From assembly GCF_018687715.1 (NCBI RefSeq), contig NC_056758.1, positions 5,769,501 through 5,833,500 on the forward strand: a DNA stretch of 64,000 nucleotides, read 5' to 3'. Below, one piece after another: positions 59,883-64,000 of the stretch (within the stretch, counting starts at the first letter, position 1; each line of letters opens with the position of its first letter). Below the pieces are notes generated by a model. It made no database searches and was not told the origin of the DNA. It saw only the letters and a list, made by a program, of their open reading frames with translations. This DNA comes from Carya illinoinensis. Taxonomy: Eukaryota > Streptophyta > Magnoliopsida > Fagales > Juglandaceae. A program made the position numbers and the translations under genes.

Positions 59883-60422
59883 TACTAGTTTACTTATTCT
59901 AGTTTTGCCGAACCGAAAACTGGTAAAACTGGAGTACCGATTTAAGAGGGTAGCTGGTTTTGAAAAATGTAAAATCGGTGTATACTGGTTCGGTCCAAAT
60001 TTTTTTTTTTTAAAACTGGACCGGACCGATTACACGTTTTGTTACCAAAATGTAGTATACAATGAATGTTTGAAAGTTAGCAAAGGAATCGATTGAGGTT
60101 GGCACAGATTATCGAATGAAGCTATAAATCATTGATATTCCTTGAGTGTTGTATTAAGGCTCTTTTGGAAATGGAGATTTCAAATTTACATGGCCGCCTT
60201 AGGAGTTCTAGATGTGATGTGTCACTGGGGGACTAGTGTGAGCATGATGAAATCACCTATAGGAGTAGACATGAGGGAGCAGTACCTATAGTTATTTGGA
60301 CGTCTTTGGTGGTACGTTTCTCTCAAAGGTGTGCTGTTTTGAGTTGTATCTTATATCTTGCCTTTGTGTTAATGTTTGACCTTGCCAATTTCAAGGACAA
60401 AGTTTTATTTAAGGGGGAAGGG
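59883..60422 (+). pseudogene. Gypsy internal remnant between the LTRs
   Basis: The last part (about 60370-60420) reads like the end of gypsy pol, followed by the polypurine tract. The first 250 bases contain CCGAACCGAAAACTGG and GGACCGGACCGATT, which look like a piece of a different dispersed repeat. Primer site, gag, RT and nearly all of pol are missing. Confidence 0.65.
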
Positions 60423-62747
60423 TGTGACACCCCGTATTTACATGTATTTTTATTTAAATAATCATTTTGTTTGTTAAGATTATGGATTTTGTTGCTTTAA
60501 ATTTTAAATAATTTACGTGGTATTATTTTACGACCTCTAGTTGTGAACTTAATTTAATATGTTTCTTGTTATTAAATATTATTTATTATTTAAATTCTCT
60601 CTATTCTAAATTATTTTATTGTTGGATTTTATTATTTTATTTTATTTAATTATTGCGTTTAAATTATTTTGTTTAAATTGTTATTTTGAAATCTTTTTTG
60701 TTGGATCAGTTTTGAGTCTCCGAGTTGAAAAGACTGGATCTCCTTTCTTTCTCTTCATTTTTCCTTTTCCTTCTTTTTTTTTTTTTTTTCCTTTCCTCAT
60801 TTTCCTTCATTTTCTCGCCTCACTTGCTTCTCCTGTGCACCCCCTTTCCCTCACCGAAACCTTTCTCTCAACATAGCCCTGCCTTGTGCCACCCAACCTC
60901 ACTCTGGCGACCTTTCCCCCATCACCTATATCCTCCCTTGCGGCCCTTCCCTCTCTCTCATTGAAGCACCTAACCCATAGCCCCTTCCCCTTATCTCCTT
61001 CTCCTCCATGCTCCACTGTGATGTCGCTGCAACCCAACCCCTCTCAGTATGCCAACGGCCCTTCCCTTCACCAGACCCTTCTGCTGTAGCTCCTCTCTTC
61101 TCCTTTCTTTCCCAAAGTGCCCATCACTCTCTCTTGGTTTCTTTCCTCTCCCAGTGTCGCCATGATGCAGCCCCATGTCGCCAGCTGCCTCCCTCTTCAC
61201 TAGTGTACCCCTAGCCACCAAACTAGCACAAATCGAAATGGGTTTCCCCCTCTTTGCAAGGTCAAATTTGCCACCCACGCCGCCATCCAAGGCCTCCAAC
61301 ACCAGCAACAACTCCAGTAGCCTCCCTTAGCTGCTCCTTACCTAGCCTAAGCTTCCCTTAGCTCTCCTCTCCATTTTCCATTTTGAGACTCACAACCATT
61401 GCTTGGGAAACACTATCCGCCACTACTTTGCCACTTTTGGCATAAACTTTGATCTTTTAGATTTGCCTTTCGTCATTGTGAGTATTTTTCTAAAGAATTT
61501 TTAAGATTTAAATATATTTTTATACTAATAATTTTCTTCAGTTTGGTTGGTTATGCCAAGCTTTGTGTCTGAGGAGTATGGGGGTTGAATTGGATTGGAG
61601 GATGAGTTTGTTTGTGAAATTGGATTGTGTTTGGGTTGTTATTAGTTGTGTTTGGTGTCATGCTATTCATTGCATTATTGTATGCATGCTCATCTGTTAT
61701 AAATGAAAACTGGGTTTTTATGTGAGAAATAATTTTTAGGTACGTGCATATCACGACCTCAAGCCGAGATGAGTATTATCTTGGTGGAGCTTCTCTGGTT
61801 ATTTATGAGCATAATATACTGAATGATGTCTCATGTATTGTCGTTGGCCAACAACGGGATTAGACGAGATTGTAAAGCTCTCATGCTGACTTCGTGGCCC
61901 CTCTGCTTGCGGGGGCTAGTGGATGCTTAGCCACGAACGCGCTAGACGCGGAACTAGACATCGCTAATTATGAAGTCACACGCACGGTAGTTACCCATGG
62001 TGTGACGAAGGGAGTCAGGGTGTGCAAATGGTCCTTAAGGGAGATCATGGTGCATATGAGATAATTTAGATAATGGGCCATTTTTTGAGAAAATTGTTGT
62101 TTTGATAAATGGATATGTGGAGCATTTTATAGTCAGGCCATTTTATCGAAAAATGATGGTTGTTTATTTTAATGGACTTGGTTTGGGCCAAATGGAATTT
62201 TGGCATGCGTTGAAAAATAATCATTTTTAGGAAAAATGATGGTTTGAGCTCATGCATATTTTGGCAAGTGCATACATATATGTTGGTTGTTTAAATGTAT
62301 TTTTATATCGTCGATTGTTTGGTTGATTACTTACTGAGATTCATAATCTCATATGGTATTCGATACCATGAGGTACAGATTTATGGTATCGTAGATTTTG
62401 ATGCAGATGAGGACGTTGAGCCTGAGGGATCGACTCCACCGGAGGAATGACCTGAGGTTGCTTTCTTATGTTTGGGATTTGTTTCCCTATTTTACTATGT
62501 ACCTTTGGTTTATATTATATTTTTATCAAATTACTGTATAACTTTTGAAGACATTTTATTTTGGGAGACTTGTATTTAAAATCCTGGTACTTAGTCGACT
62601 AAATTTAATTTATCTGTTAAGACTTTTGTTTTACACTTGTTGTATGTGCACACACTTAACACTTATCGTTAGGGTGCGTGATCCATATTGTCAGCATCTT
62701 GACGTCACGATTCTATATTTCCGTACATGGGAGTTGGGAGTGTCACA
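60423..62747 (+). repeat. 3' LTR of the deleted gypsy element
   Basis: 2325 bp with 8-bp perfect terminal inverted repeats; preceded by a polypurine tract. Open frames inside the C-rich block are not coding. Confidence 0.88.
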
Positions 62748-62752
62748 TTAAA

Positions 62753-64000
62753 TTTCCTCATTCTTGTGTGTGATTGGTGGAGAAAATGATGCTTTTAACT
62801 CTCTTTAAGTTTGATAATTTTCAATGAAATAAAGATGGATCTCTTTATCAAGCACTCAAATGATATAAATTGACTAAGATTCCATACTCTAATTAACAAG
62901 CTTGATATCCCAAAATTGGCTTCCAAATTAAGCTCTTTCAATTTATCATTATTAAAATTACCTCGGTTTCAAGATCAAACACAGAGAAATAAACACATAA
63001 TATGAATCTATGTTCAATTTTGGAGACGATGAAAAGCGAGACCCTACAATCTAAAGGAGGCCCATTGGCTTGGCAAGGCAAAGATAACAACCCCTGTTGT
63101 GGCTCACAAGAGATAGGCCTGTCTAGCTTGGCCCAAGACTAATGAGACACTGACTGAGGTGGCCAGGTGGGGCATAGGCCAACCTATTATTTGCCTTGAA
63201 TCACTACCAGCATGTGGCCGCAAGGAAACGCATGGGAGAACCTATTACCTCTGCTCACTTGAGGAAAGGAAGGTGGCCAGCAATGGGATAGGCTGATGAG
63301 GTGCCACCTACTTAAGTCCCTAGAAAATAGCTGTTAAGAAGTGTGCGGGGGAAGGAACCATGAATTCTACACTGCAGAAGCAAAGGTAGGTGTCATCGCA
63401 CAGGCTAAGGGGTAGTTGAAATGATGGTTGTGAAGCGAAATCCTTGGGAATGTGTGCCAAAAGAATACCACAACTCTCCTAGTGAAGTGAGAGAAAGAGA
63501 CTCGTTAGACTAGGCTAAGGGGGTAATGAGACGTGAGTCAGAGCTCAATGCCGCAGTAATTATTGCTCGTAGGGTATTATACCCCTAGCAAGATCACATG
63601 CACAAAGGAGGAGGCATGAAGGGACAGTTCCTTAGATCCCCGAGATCCCTTCTTGTTTGTGTGTGTGCTGGTCATATATTACATGCACCTCCTAGCTATC
63701 CGAGGAATCCTCACGAGATGTACAAAACACGTCAAAACAAATTGAAAGATGGCATCAAACCAAATGAACGTAGAATAAGCATCATTGGCACTCAAGAAAG
63801 AGCAAAAGTAAAGAAAATTGGTCCCGATCCGGGAAAGACTCTAGCTGAGGATGTTGGAAAAAGAGGCTCAACTAAGCAACAGGACACACTTTTGCATGCC
63901 AATGGAACTGGAATGTGCCTAATTATTATGGCAGTTCCTTGGTATGGGCCTAGTTAGCTAGCTGTCTTTTTGGACCCAGTGTATCTAGGCAGATGTTTGG
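62753..64000. other. Unrecognised region
   Basis: More GC-balanced than its neighbours. The plus-strand open frame 63598-63957 (119 codons, basic, 'DGIKPNERRISIIGTQERA') shows no family resemblance. Some phrases ('GGCTAAGGGG', at 63406 and 63514) recur, which hints at an old repeat. No claim of a gene. Confidence 0.4.

Larger units (their letters stand above)
57500..62747 (+). mobile_element. Internally deleted Ty3/gypsy element with long LTRs
   Basis: Flanked by 5-bp target duplication TTAAA (57495-57499 and 62748-62752). Two LTRs of about 2.3-2.4 kb (57500-59882 and 60423-62747) enclose only about 540 bp. That remnant ends in 'NFKDKVLFKGEG'-like residues and the polypurine tract AAGGGGGAAGGG (60411-60422), typical of the end of gypsy pol. 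The 3' LTR has perfect TGTGACAC...GTGTCACA ends; the 5' LTR start is mutated to TTTGATATCC. Confidence 0.82.

Noticed and set aside
63291..63340. Hammerhead ribozyme core (CTGATGAG)
   Set aside because: The required GAAA after stem II is not in place; same for the CTGATGAG near 12212 and 53777.

Overview
The window is nuclear DNA of a woody-type eudicot. The evidence is an intact mitochondrial-type serine hydroxymethyltransferase gene with 15 exons, a type II (MIKC) MADS-box gene of the AGL17 clade, a nuclear tRNA-Asn and a dense load of plant Ty1/copia, Ty3/gypsy, LINE and MITE sequence. Species cannot be fixed by eye. The style of the hairpin MITEs and of the LINE-like retroposons suggests a rosid, possibly Fagales; that is inference.

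Layout. 1-3677: dead minus-strand copia element with its 5' LTR, cut by the window start. 3866-4774: first copy of a ~0.9 kb duplicated segment. ~6178-11016: minus-strand chimera of a chromovirus (gypsy) 3' part fused to a copia 5' part. 11032-11951: second copy of the 0.9 kb segment. 13283-17893: serine hydroxymethyltransferase, minus strand. 18493-18565: tRNA-Asn(GTT), minus. 19200-22790: AT-rich DNA with foldback MITEs and a ~1.25 kb non-LTR retroposon with target-site duplication. 23558-23881: a small single-exon gene. 24049-36483: a copia tandem array, with a nested 3.5 kb gypsy-type solo LTR and a further insertion in its last LTR, flanked by copies of a 0.5-0.7 kb segment. 37155-53255: the MADS-box gene, minus strand, 7 coding exons. 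Its 11.7 kb first intron holds an antisense LINE fragment between two ~1.8 kb near-identical direct repeats, plus a second copy of the non-LTR retroposon family. 53256-56100: MADS promoter and intergenic DNA. 56132-56470: two MITEs. 56656-57484: hAT-like non-autonomous element. 57500-62747: internally deleted gypsy element with 2.3 kb LTRs and a TTAAA target duplication. The rest is unrecognised.

Only three protein genes look alive: the SHMT (517 codons plus stop when spliced, all junctions GT-AG and in phase), the MADS gene (233 codons plus stop, with exon sizes 182/79/62/100/42/84/153) and, less surely, the 107-residue small protein. They share no pathway. SHMT belongs to photorespiratory/one-carbon metabolism in mitochondria; the MADS protein is a nuclear transcription factor.

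The strongest unexplained pattern is architectural. Three separate retroelement blocks are each bracketed by long direct duplications of ordinary host sequence (0.5-1.8 kb), far longer than any normal target-site duplication. The cleanest case is the LINE fragment in the MADS intron: it has lost its 3' end, shows no poly(A) and sits exactly between the two 1.8 kb copies.
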